This document shows positions 26,181 through 34,063 of a stretch of DNA of 64,000 bases, in pieces. The stretch comes from Fimbriimonadales bacterium. Its GTDB lineage: Bacteria > Armatimonadota > Fimbriimonadia > Fimbriimonadales > ATM1. How positions within the stretch are numbered: position 1 is the first letter of the stretch; every line of letters starts with the position of its first letter. A program made the position numbers and the translations under genes. The notes under the pieces are model-generated. The model worked only from the letters and a program-made list of their open reading frames with translations, ran no database searches and was not told where the DNA came from. The stretch covers positions 1-64,000 of the forward strand of contig JAHCHL010000001.1 of the NCBI GenBank assembly GCA_026129745.1, written 5' to 3'.

Positions 26181-28157
26181 TCAGATGCGTAATTCGAATG
26201 GAACGACCGCTTTGAGGATGATCCGCATTTGGAACGAATCTGCATTGGGGTCCCCGACGATCAGATAGTATTCTGCTCCGAAGTTTCCTGATTGCCTGAA
26301 CGAGAGATACCAGTTTGCTTTGGAGTCTCTGACTACGACTCGACCTGCAATCGATTGGTACTCCGTCAGTTCAACGTTTATTCCAGCGATGTGCAATTGA
26401 CTTCTTTGACTGCCGTTGTTTTCAAATGAAAGTTGCCCTGAAACGGTCAGCCTAAACGGAAACTTGTGGTAGCCATAAATGCTTCCTCTTATGTAGTCAT
26501 TTCCGTCGACGGTTCCGAAGACGGTGCCGGCCGAAATGGAAGTGTAAGGGTTGTTGCTTGGGTACGTGACGAGTCCGCCGTAAAGCCTGTCCATCGATCC
26601 TTGGAAGTTGGAAATCGAATGCCTTAGATTCAGCTTAAGGCCATTTCGGAGCGATACGTCTGCGTTGAATGATCTTGTGTCGAAATACACCCCTGATCCA
26701 TCCCACTTATCGGAATCGAAGAATGATGCCGCGACGCCGACTTGTGAAACACTGCCAGTTGTGAAAAACTTTTCGTACTGAAGCCTTCCCTGCCAACCTT
26801 TCAACCCTCTTCTTGGCGCAAAGCCGATCCGTGGGAAATACTCCGGACTGATTTGTTGCCAACCAAAGCTACCCTGGAATTCCTTGTCGCCATAGAAAAT
26901 GTCTGCGTCGAACCTGTTGCCGTAGCCGAGCTCTGAATCGTGAGTCGTCGCATGGATCATTCCAATTCCCCACCGTTCACCTCGCAACATCAGTTCTGCG
27001 TTCAAGGCGTTGTTCGATATTCCAGTGTCTTCGCGGTCGCTGTATACCCAACCGAGCGTCAAGCTCGATCTCGGGTCGAGGGCTTGTCGGTATCTGACGG
27101 CAGAGTTCGTTGCGTGTCCAATCTGCACGGTCGTCAATGCGCCGATCGAGATGTTGTCCGACACATTTCCGAAGACTTTCCCGCCAACATCGAATTGACC
27201 TATGCGTTGCGATGCAAAAGGTCTTGCGCTCCCCCCAAGTCGAAAGAAGTCGCCGCCTTCGACGAAGAACGGCCGACGCTCATCAGCAAGCCTCTCGAAT
27301 CGTGAAAACTCAAGCCCAAGGACTGCGCTTTCGATATTTTGGAAGTCGGGGTTGACTGACCCAAGCGCGGTCACTTGCGGATTGATTCGATATCGAAGGT
27401 CGACGCCGGTATTGAAGACGATCTCGTCTTGTGGTTCGCTGTATCCGATGACTTGGTACGGCAACGCTTGAATGACACTTGCCCGATCGATTTGTGGAAT
27501 TGAAACTTGCTTCCAAATGGCGTGCCTATCGGAACGTTCGTCGGGGCCGATGTTCGCGTAGGCGGCGGTAAACTGCTGGCGACGATAGACTCTTCCAAGG
27601 TTGATGTCGATGTCCCTCGTTCCTGACCCTGGCAATGGAAGAATCGCCCATGGAATTGCTATCTCCACTTCATAGCCCAAGTCTGTTATACGAGACTTTG
27701 CGATCCAGTCGCCTTGCCACTCCCTCTTCGCAGCACGCCCACCCGCTATACTGAATCGGCTCCCCCCTCCGGCTGATACTTCGAACTGGCTGAAGTCGTC
27801 GCCTCTCTTTGTGGCAAACGCATTGATGACAAACCAAACAACGTCATCGCCTGAGAGGTTTCCACCTCTTCGGTATTCGGTCGCCCGGATTTGGGATGGG
27901 TTCGGATCATCGCAAACAAAGGCGATGTAGATGTTCGACGGATCGTATCCGATCCATGCTCTCGTTCGGAATGGCTCTCGTGAGCCATCGGCGAGCAGCG
28001 TTAACCCTTCGACCATCGCCGCTTCGCTCCACTCATCGGCGTTAACAAAGCCATCGATCGTTGGAGGTGCGCTGATCTGCTTCCCTTCAATCACGGGATT
28101 TTGCGAGGCAGCCAATACCGGCAATAGGACAAGCAGAAGTGCAGCAACGCGTCGCAT
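26181..28157 (-). CDS. DUF5916-type protein with N-terminal CBM9-like domain, probable outer-membrane barrel
   Basis: 658 residues from the ATG at 28157, which gives a signal peptide (MRRVAALLLVLLPVLAASQ); a longer in-frame extension was rejected. Residues about 25-200 match the CBM9-like/DOMON domain: APPTIDGFVNADEWSEA, then WIGYDPSNIYIAFVCDD. The remaining 450 residues are rich in alternating amphipathic strands (SLTLGWVYSDRED, GSFGWQQISPEYFPRIGF, LTVSGQLSFENN), and QNIESAVLGLEFSRFERLADERRPFFVEGGDFF is a family signature. These proteins are predicted outer-membrane barrels of unknown role in carbohydrate-rich niches. A TACACT hexamer lies 5 nt before the ATG. Confidence 0.82.
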   Translation of the reverse strand: MRRVAALLLVLLPVLAASQNPVIEGKQISAPPTIDGFVNADEWSEAAMVEGLTLLADGSREPFRTRAWIGYDPSNIYIAFVCDDPNPSQIRATEYRRGGNLSGDDVVWFVINAFATKRGDDFSQFEVSAGGGSRFSIAGGRAAKREWQGDWIAKSRITDLGYEVEIAIPWAILPLPGSGTRDIDINLGRVYRRQQFTAAYANIGPDERSDRHAIWKQVSIPQIDRASVIQALPYQVIGYSEPQDEIVFNTGVDLRYRINPQVTALGSVNPDFQNIESAVLGLEFSRFERLADERRPFFVEGGDFFRLGGSARPFASQRIGQFDVGGKVFGNVSDNISIGALTTVQIGHATNSAVRYRQALDPRSSLTLGWVYSDREDTGISNNALNAELMLRGERWGIGMIHATTHDSELGYGNRFDADIFYGDKEFQGSFGWQQISPEYFPRIGFAPRRGLKGWQGRLQYEKFFTTGSVSQVGVAASFFDSDKWDGSGVYFDTRSFNADVSLRNGLKLNLRHSISNFQGSMDRLYGGLVTYPSNNPYTSISAGTVFGTVDGNDYIRGSIYGYHKFPFRLTVSGQLSFENNGSQRSQLHIAGINVELTEYQSIAGRVVVRDSKANWYLSFRQSGNFGAEYYLIVGDPNADSFQMRIILKAVVPFELRI

Positions 28158-28264
28158 CGGTGAGTGTACGGAGTCATTCTGGTCGCCGTTACGAGCAGGC
28201 ACTTTGGACCCAGTCGCTACATTTAGTCAGCCAGAGACGGCGAATTATTGCATATTGGATCCGT

Positions 28265-28786
28265 TCAGAATCGGAGAGATTTGGACATGACGACGCTCCG
28301 ATAGTTCGTGCATTGCCATTGCACGTGCTCAATGAATGCGAAACTCTTTTTGCTGTAGTAGCTTATCAGATGCCCTGCGTTTTCAGAGGTGTCGAGCGCC
28401 AAGTGATTGGCGCCATCGGCGATTGCCAGGAATTCACAACATTCAATCAGCTTGGAGCCGATCCCGAGTCGTTGCAACTCCGGATGAACAGCAAACTGAC
28501 CGAAGGATGCGACATCGATTCTGTCAAGCCAGGGCGATCCGTCCGTTTTGTCGCACGGATAGAATGAAACTGTGGCGACGAGCTTTCCATCTCGTTCTCC
28601 AACAACAGTCTTTGCGCCATTGCATCGGTCTTTTGTCTTGCCCGGAGACTGGTGAGTCGCTAAGTAGTGAAGGCCTTGCTTTGCGAGAGGAGCATAGGCG
28701 AGGTGAAGCAGTTCCGTTAGTTCTTCAAACGAGTCTTGATCAGAGAGCTCGCGCAGGGTTACACCATTGAAGCTTGTTGGAAGCAT
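28265..28786 (-). CDS. GNAT-family N-acetyltransferase
   Basis: 173 residues. It shows the GNAT core: VTLRELSDQDSFEELTELLH at the N-terminus, VATVSFYPCD (beta 4 region), ASFGQFAVHPELQRLGIGSKLIE containing the acetyl-CoA pyrophosphate loop (Q/RxxGxG/A, here QRLGIG), then ALDTSENAGHLISYYSKKSF. The enzyme transfers an acetyl group from acetyl-CoA to an amine; the substrate is unknown. It lies just downstream of the tRNA-Leu gene in the same direction. Confidence 0.88.
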   Translation of the reverse strand: MLPTSFNGVTLRELSDQDSFEELTELLHLAYAPLAKQGLHYLATHQSPGKTKDRCNGAKTVVGERDGKLVATVSFYPCDKTDGSPWLDRIDVASFGQFAVHPELQRLGIGSKLIECCEFLAIADGANHLALDTSENAGHLISYYSKKSFAFIEHVQWQCTNYRSVVMSKSLRF

Positions 28787-28799
28787 TTGGTTTTTTTGG

Positions 28800-28882
28800 T
28801 GGGCAAGGAGAGACTCGAACTCTCACGTCTTTTGGACACTGGAACCTAAATCCAGCGCGTCTACCAGTTCCGCCACTCGCCC
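28800..28882 (-). tRNA. tRNA-Leu (anticodon UAG)
   Basis: 83-nt class II tRNA read on the minus strand. It has the acceptor stem GGGCGAG/CTTGCCC (one G-U pair) and discriminator A, a D-arm with TGGTAGACGCG, anticodon stem CTGGA/TCCAG around TTTAGGT giving anticodon TAG, a long variable arm (TGTCCAAAAGACGT) and a T-arm with GTTCGAGTC. The CCA end is not encoded. Confidence 0.95.
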
Positions 28883-28909
28883 TGGAGATCGCGATAGTAC
28901 CCGTTGCCT

Positions 28910-29275
28910 TCATTGCACTTCGAGGAGAATAGTTTCCGTAAGATCGGCATCTCCATCGAAGTAGCGAATCTCAAGGCGATGTGTGCCTTTCGTAAATCCC
29001 AGCAAGCCAGTCCAGCGGTCTGATTTCGGCGTCATCGGTATCTCTCTAAAGATGCCTGGGCGCGTCGTGTCGCTGACGATTACCTCTGGCGTGGCACGCT
29101 GGTAGTGTGTCCCGCCTTTTGTGGCGAATACATCAACTTGCACCAGACCTTCTTTTGCCGGCGAAGGGTTCGTTTCGATACGGATTTGGACTCTGTCGGG
29201 TGACTTTTGGGAGTCGCCGCCACTCGAGCAACCAAGAACCGAGATGACGAGCGCTGCGAGCAGGATCCTGAGCAT
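28910..29275 (-). CDS. Small lipoprotein with an Ig-like (YtkA/FixH-like) domain
   Basis: 121 residues from the ATG at 29275; in-frame upstream sequence overlaps the next gene and is not signal-like. MLRILLAALVISVLGC is a lipoprotein signal with lipobox VLGC. The mature part is beta-rich (VQIRIETNPSPAKEGLVQVDVFA, then RWTGLLGFTKGTHRLEIRYF), similar in layout to YtkA/FixH-like domains. It could be an extracytoplasmic binding protein. It is 19 nt after the VOC gene and may form part of the CocE-VOC unit. Confidence 0.7.
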   Translation of the reverse strand: MLRILLAALVISVLGCSSGGDSQKSPDRVQIRIETNPSPAKEGLVQVDVFATKGGTHYQRATPEVIVSDTTRPGIFREIPMTPKSDRWTGLLGFTKGTHRLEIRYFDGDADLTETILLEVQ

Positions 29276-29294
29276 CGGGTTTGGTTTTATACCC

Positions 29295-29672
29295 CTACGA
29301 TTGGAACAGCGCGCAAATCGCGCCTGCTGGGTCGCGGATGAAAGCGAACCCGCCCGACCCATAAGCGTGCTTTTTCGTAAGAACTTCACCACCACGGGCC
29401 TTGACTTGCTCCAGGCTTTTGTCGAGGTCTGCGACTGTGAAGTAGACCATCCACATCGGATCGCAATCTGGAGTAACCGCCGTCTTGTGGCAGACGCCTG
29501 CCGCGGGATCCGAACCTTCTGGAGGGATCATGTTGTAATCGTCGAAATCTCCGCAGTCGACCGCTTCTGATTTCCAGCCAATCACGTGGGCATAGAAGTC
29601 GCGAAGTTCTTCGCAACGATCTGAACTGATGTCGACCCAGCCGACTGTCCCGACTTTAGGCACGTAGCTCAT
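29295..29672 (-). CDS. VOC-superfamily protein
   Basis: 125 residues from an ATG (29672) that overlaps the TGA of the upstream CocE-like gene (ATGA); a GTG five codons earlier is possible. The sequence is VGTVGWVDISSDRCEELRDFYAHVIGWK at the start, YFTVADLDKSLEQVKARGGEVL in the middle and FAFIRDPAGAICALFQ at the end. This is the pattern of VOC proteins of the CFP-30/uncharacterised group. Its coupling to CocE suggests co-production, but no common pathway is evident. It is a different subgroup from the VOC protein at 25844. Confidence 0.85.
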   Translation of the reverse strand: MSYVPKVGTVGWVDISSDRCEELRDFYAHVIGWKSEAVDCGDFDDYNMIPPEGSDPAAGVCHKTAVTPDCDPMWMVYFTVADLDKSLEQVKARGGEVLTKKHAYGSGGFAFIRDPAGAICALFQS

Positions 29673-31534
29673 CGTGTTTGAATCCACCTTACTGAGATTC
29701 TTGAAGGCATGTTTCGAGTGAAGTACACACGGTGATCGGCTTTTTGAAACGTATCTTCACCGCATTTGTAAATGTCCGTGAACGTTTGCGGATTTCGGTC
29801 TACAAGTGGGAACCACGAAGACTGGACATGCACCATGATCCGATGTCCTCGTTTGAACGTGTGCAGGATGTCCGGCATTGTGAACTTGACCAAAGTTGGT
29901 TGATGCGGATTGAGAGGCGAGGGATTTGTCCAGCTATGCCTGTACTTTGCGCGCATGGGTTCGCCGCGAACGAGCATTTGATAACCGCCCATTTGAATCT
30001 CTGATCCACGAGGCGAATCGTTTGGCGCATTGTCCGGATAGACGTCGATGAGCTTGACGATATAGTCGGCATCCGTTCCGCTCGTTGCGATCCAGAGGGA
30101 AACTTCGACCGGTCCTCCGAGTGTTATGTCCTCTTCGAGGGCTTCAGTTTGGAATCGCAAGATGTCGTTCCGATGTTGTGCGAATCGTTGATCTTCAAGC
30201 AAGTATTGCCTCGGCATTCCGGTCGATACGGCCGCCGTAAATGGAACGGGGTTCGCAGGGTCGTTTACATACTCTGCAAAGTCGATGGCCGTGACTTCTC
30301 CAGGTTGTGTTTGCGACAAGCGACCACTTGCGCCAAGGTACAAGGTGAACTCTCTTGAGTTGTCCGGCGGGAACTGCGAGAAGGTCAGCCAACGGTTCGC
30401 ACCCGTGTTGAACAGAGTCAGTTTGGGAGCGGCAAACGATCCGCGATCTTTCAAATAGTATTCGAAAAACGGAAACTGAATGTTATTTCGGAAGTACTCG
30501 CCAGTTCTCTCAACGAAGCGAATATCGTGAAGCGAATCGCCTGCTTGAGACGACCAAGTTCCGTGATACCAAGGGCCCATCACAAGGTGCGCTTTGTGCC
30601 CCGGATTGAAGTTGTCGATCGCCTTATAGAGCGCGAGAGGACCGTAAAGGTCTTCCGCATCGAACCAGCCTCCGACGACAAGTACCGCGTGACGAATGTT
30701 CTTCATATGTTGCGGAACGTTCTGCGCTTGCCAATATTCGTTGTAATCGCCGTTATCCATCCACTGCTGCCACAACTCGATTTGGTTCATGTTGTACTTC
30801 GTATTGGCATTTCTGAGCGGGCCCATTTCGAGAAAGAACTTGTAACCGTCGTTGGTTCCGTGTTGGAACACTCGGGGGCCGTAGTCTTGTGTAGGTCCTT
30901 CTCTTTTCTTCCCAAAGCCTGCGATGAAGTTCATCGCGTGGGGCAAGAAGAACGCGCCGTTGTGGTGCATGTCGTCACCGAGCCAGTTGTCGCACATCGG
31001 AGCTTGCGGTGAAGACGCTCTGAGAGCAGGATGTGCATCGATCATTCCAGCCGCGGTGTAGAAACCGGGAAACGAAATTCCCCATTGCCCGACTCGTCCG
31101 TTATTATTTGGAATGTTCTCGATGAGCCATTGGATCGTGTCGTAAGTGTCTGTCGATTCGTCGACTTGTGTGCCCGTTTTGTTTGGAATGTAAGGCGTCA
31201 TCCACTTGAAATCGCCTTCTGACATGTATCTGCCACGTACATCCTGATAGACGAAGATATAGCCGGAACTCGCGAAATCGCTCGACGGGCCCAGCGACGT
31301 TCTGTAAGCGTCGCCGTATGGGCGCACACTGTACGGTGTTCTCATCATCATGATCGGATAGCGCTGGGCTTGGTCTTTGGGCGTGTAAATCGAAGTGAAC
31401 AAGCGGACTCCATCTCGCATAGTTATGTAGACTTCTTGCTTGTCGTAGTTGGCTTGTATATCGTACTGCTGGCAGTAGCCAGCGATCGCGAGCAGTGCGA
31501 AAATTGCGACTGAAGTGAGCCTTGTTTTCATCAT
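29669..31534 (-). CDS. CocE/NonD-family hydrolase (peptidase S15 type), exported
   Basis: 621 residues. N-terminal signal peptide (MMKTRLTSVAIFALLAIAGYC). The catalytic domain has VYITMRDGVRLFTSIYTPKD, GRVGQWGISFPGFYTAAGMI with the nucleophile Ser in GISFPG, and the C-terminal jelly roll typical of S15/CocE (ITLGGPVEVSLWIATSGTDADYIVKLIDVYPD, and further on GHRIMVHVQSSWFPL). Members hydrolyse esters, beta-lactam precursors or X-Pro dipeptides; the substrate is not deducible. The signal indicates action outside the cytoplasm, and the secreted M14 peptidase gene upstream fits a peptide-scavenging role. Confidence 0.9.
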   Translation of the reverse strand: MMKTRLTSVAIFALLAIAGYCQQYDIQANYDKQEVYITMRDGVRLFTSIYTPKDQAQRYPIMMMRTPYSVRPYGDAYRTSLGPSSDFASSGYIFVYQDVRGRYMSEGDFKWMTPYIPNKTGTQVDESTDTYDTIQWLIENIPNNNGRVGQWGISFPGFYTAAGMIDAHPALRASSPQAPMCDNWLGDDMHHNGAFFLPHAMNFIAGFGKKREGPTQDYGPRVFQHGTNDGYKFFLEMGPLRNANTKYNMNQIELWQQWMDNGDYNEYWQAQNVPQHMKNIRHAVLVVGGWFDAEDLYGPLALYKAIDNFNPGHKAHLVMGPWYHGTWSSQAGDSLHDIRFVERTGEYFRNNIQFPFFEYYLKDRGSFAAPKLTLFNTGANRWLTFSQFPPDNSREFTLYLGASGRLSQTQPGEVTAIDFAEYVNDPANPVPFTAAVSTGMPRQYLLEDQRFAQHRNDILRFQTEALEEDITLGGPVEVSLWIATSGTDADYIVKLIDVYPDNAPNDSPRGSEIQMGGYQMLVRGEPMRAKYRHSWTNPSPLNPHQPTLVKFTMPDILHTFKRGHRIMVHVQSSWFPLVDRNPQTFTDIYKCGEDTFQKADHRVYFTRNMPSRISVRWIQTR

Positions 31535-31555
31535 TTTGGGCTCTTCTTCGACGGA

Positions 31556-33229
31556 TCAGTATTGGTTTTCCTGCACGGATGTTGCTTGTTCACGCGGCAC
31601 ATTCATGGGAGAGAAGACTTTGAATACAGGAGCAGCTTTGCCGGCATCCGGTAAACCGAAAAAGCCCCAAGCGATAGCCCCGTCAAGCCCTTCTGGTTCG
31701 AGCAAATAGAATGCGAGGATTCCAAGCGGTTGAGCTGTATCCACGTAGAACCAACCGGCGCTCGCTTCGAGTGTGCGGCTCATGTGCTCACCCTCCAATC
31801 GAATCAGCCTTCTACCTTGGAACGGCTGCAGGCCTTGGATGGACTCTGTAACCAGAAAGTGATCGGCAACAACTGTGGAGCTTGCAAGGAGTCGTTCGAC
31901 GACGATTCCGTGTCGAATCAGCAGCTCTGCAACATCTTTGTGTTCGGCAGAGAAAAGGTATCCACCGGGGAACTTAGCTGTTCGCGTTTCCACGAATCTG
32001 TCGAAGACATCGAGTTGGACTTTTTCAATTTCTTTCGGTGCTTTGTTTCTTGCGACAGGCTCGACAGGTTGAGCAACCTCCAGCAAAACGTCTTCGATTC
32101 CTCTGCTCTTCATTTCGAAGCGCACGCCGAGTTCCATTGAGCTTCCCTTCTTGGCGTCGATTCCCATTTGGACCACTCTTGCGTCCGCACCGCGAGTCAG
32201 CTCGATAATCTTCACTTTGTCTTGTGCGACCTCGACAAGGATCGACACAACGAATGCGTGTGTGACAGCGATGCGGTCTTTGAATGCAAGGTAGCTTGTT
32301 GCTTCGCTTAGGATTCCGATTCGGTTGCGAAGACCGACGTAAGTCGAAACGTACCTTCCTTCGACGCCGAAGGTTTCCCACCTGCGCGTATCTCCCCTGC
32401 GCGTTGCATTTCCATAGTCGAACAGCTCGAAGCCGTAATCCGATCGCATACCTTTGCGCAGCCTTGGGAGCAATTCGTCGCGCGTGTATCTAATCACATC
32501 TGGCTCGGTTATCGGAGACATCGGGGGGGCATAGGTCAACTGGTACCCATGCCGAGTTCCGTTCGTCGTGTGCAGGTCCATCACGACATCAGGATCCCAT
32601 GTCGTGTAAATTCGATTGAGAACCGCACGCATTTCATGCGAGTCCGCCTTTATGCAGTCGCGATTGAGGTCGAAGCCCTGACCATTCGGCCTCGTGCCAA
32701 CGATTTCCGGGCCATCTTGGGAGCCTCGATTTCTCATTCCGTCTCCGAAATTGTCATTTCCGTCAGCGTTGTAGATCGGAACGAAGAGAAGGATGCACTC
32801 GTCGAGGATCCGTCGCAAGCGGAACAACTCTGGAGTTGGCGTCATCTGCGGATTGCGATAAACGTCGAGCATGATCGCAAATTCGCGCATCAGTTGGAGG
32901 CTCGCTTCTTTTCCTTCGACTTCACCTCCATGAATGTTTGCCTGAATATAGACGATGGCTTTGCCGCTTCGCCTCGCGTCGGCTGGTCCTGCAACCGGCG
33001 AATCCGAAACGATGACCAATGGGATTTTTCGTCCTTCCTCACTCGTGCCGATAAATTCCATGCGAAACGGCGCACCAAGACGTTGCAACTCTTCGATGAA
33101 CGCAAGGACCTCTTGGTGACTCGAAGTCTCGCGGTAAGCGGATGTTTCGGCTTTCGTTTGCGGCCAGCTTTGGGCGAGTGCAGGGCCAGGGATACAAAAA
33201 GCGAGCAGGGAGATAACAGCATTGCGCAT
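31556..33229 (-). CDS. Secreted M14-family zinc carboxypeptidase
   Basis: 557 residues from the ATG at 33229; the long in-frame upstream sequence overlaps the divergent MlaE gene and was rejected. MRNAVISLLAFCIPGPALAQ is a signal peptide. The zinc site is IHGGEVEGKEA (His100, Glu103) and MDLHTTNG (about residue 208). FVPIYNADGNDNF and GQGFDLNRDCIK give the substrate-binding Asn-Arg, and ILSEATSYLAF holds the candidate general-base Glu. It removes C-terminal residues or cuts amide bonds outside the cytoplasm. The 22-nt gap to the CocE gene suggests an operon. A TATATT hexamer lies 7 nt before the ATG. Confidence 0.9.
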   Translation of the reverse strand: MRNAVISLLAFCIPGPALAQSWPQTKAETSAYRETSSHQEVLAFIEELQRLGAPFRMEFIGTSEEGRKIPLVIVSDSPVAGPADARRSGKAIVYIQANIHGGEVEGKEASLQLMREFAIMLDVYRNPQMTPTPELFRLRRILDECILLFVPIYNADGNDNFGDGMRNRGSQDGPEIVGTRPNGQGFDLNRDCIKADSHEMRAVLNRIYTTWDPDVVMDLHTTNGTRHGYQLTYAPPMSPITEPDVIRYTRDELLPRLRKGMRSDYGFELFDYGNATRRGDTRRWETFGVEGRYVSTYVGLRNRIGILSEATSYLAFKDRIAVTHAFVVSILVEVAQDKVKIIELTRGADARVVQMGIDAKKGSSMELGVRFEMKSRGIEDVLLEVAQPVEPVARNKAPKEIEKVQLDVFDRFVETRTAKFPGGYLFSAEHKDVAELLIRHGIVVERLLASSTVVADHFLVTESIQGLQPFQGRRLIRLEGEHMSRTLEASAGWFYVDTAQPLGILAFYLLEPEGLDGAIAWGFFGLPDAGKAAPVFKVFSPMNVPREQATSVQENQY

Positions 33230-33271
33230 GCGGGGGAATATACCGGCTTTATCAGGGATATACTCCCGACT
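33230..33271. promoter_or_regulatory. Compact divergent leaderless promoters
   Basis: Only 42 bp separate two divergent starts. Leftward TATATT (33237-33242) lies 7 nt before the M14 ATG; rightward TATACT (33259-33264) lies 7 nt before the MlaE ATG. The hexamers are 16 bp apart. No Shine-Dalgarno site precedes either gene, so both mRNAs should be leaderless and the two polymerases would compete. Confidence 0.65.
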
Positions 33272-34039
33272 ATGTCGATACCGGCGAAGGGAGCGTTGCG
33301 ATGGTTGCTGCCTCCTTTCGTATTCGTCGGCGAGGTTTCGATCCTCCTGATTGAGTTTGTTCGTCGGCTCTTCAGGAGGCCGTTCGAGGGCAACGAAACA
33401 CTCTCCCAAATGGCTTTCATCGGGGTCAATTCGGTGCCGATCGTCGCCCTGACGACTTTCGCTTCTGGCGCAGTGCTGTCTCTCTATTTGGCTCCGCTGC
33501 TGCGACAGTCTGGCGCTGGGGAGCTGTTGGGCGGTGTGATCGGCTTGACGGTCGGGCGGGAGCTTGCTCCAGTCATCGCTGGAATCATGGTGGCGGCGCG
33601 ATGCGGAAGTGCGATGGCCGCCCAAATCGGATCGATGGCTGTCACGGAGCAGATCGACGCGCTTCGCGCACTGGCGGTAAACCCGTACTCCTATCTGCTC
33701 GTTCCGAGGGTGTTGGCGGGCGTTTTGATGCTGCCGATACTCGGACTCATTGGTGCTTACTCGGCGGGGACTGGCGCGCTGCTCGTCGCTTCAACTCACG
33801 GCATTCCTGCATCGCAGTTCATGCGTTCGCTCGAAGTGTTCACCGAGCCGTGGGATTTTATCGGCGGAGTCATCAAAACGATGTTCTTTGGACTCATCAT
33901 AGCGGTCGTTTCGTGTCAGCAGGGATTGCGAACGACTGGCGGAGCAGTTGGGGTTGGGAGAGCGACGACCGGCGCCGTCGTAATCAGCATGGTGCTGATC
34001 TATGTAGCGAACTACTTCATCGCTGCTTGGTTCTATTGA
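33272..34039 (+). CDS. mlaE: MlaE-family ABC transporter permease (orphan)
   Basis: 255 residues from the ATG at 33272. Five to six membrane segments and the MlaE (DUF140) signatures are present: LLPPFVFVGEVSILLIEFVRR, GVIGLTVGRELAPVIAGIMVAARCGSAMAAQIGSMAVTEQIDALRALAVNP and VIKTMFFGLIIAVVSCQQG. MlaE is the inner-membrane permease of Mla-type phospholipid transport between the membranes. The usual partners, the MlaF ATPase and MlaD MCE protein, are not adjacent; the next gene is convergent nuoN. The gene alone argues for partners elsewhere in the genome. Confidence 0.92.
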   Translation: MSIPAKGALRWLLPPFVFVGEVSILLIEFVRRLFRRPFEGNETLSQMAFIGVNSVPIVALTTFASGAVLSLYLAPLLRQSGAGELLGGVIGLTVGRELAPVIAGIMVAARCGSAMAAQIGSMAVTEQIDALRALAVNPYSYLLVPRVLAGVLMLPILGLIGAYSAGTGALLVASTHGIPASQFMRSLEVFTEPWDFIGGVIKTMFFGLIIAVVSCQQGLRTTGGAVGVGRATTGAVVISMVLIYVANYFIAAWFY

Positions 34040-34063
34040 CGCTGATCACTCGTGCGTCGAATG

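Noticed and set aside
32549-33271. In-frame upstream extension of the MlaE gene by 241 codons
   Set aside because: It lies wholly inside the divergent M14 peptidase gene and reads as a shadow frame; the ATG at 33272 with its own -10 box starts a complete MlaE.
33230-33625. In-frame upstream extension of the M14 peptidase gene
   Set aside because: It overlaps the MlaE gene and precedes a perfect signal peptide that would then be internal.
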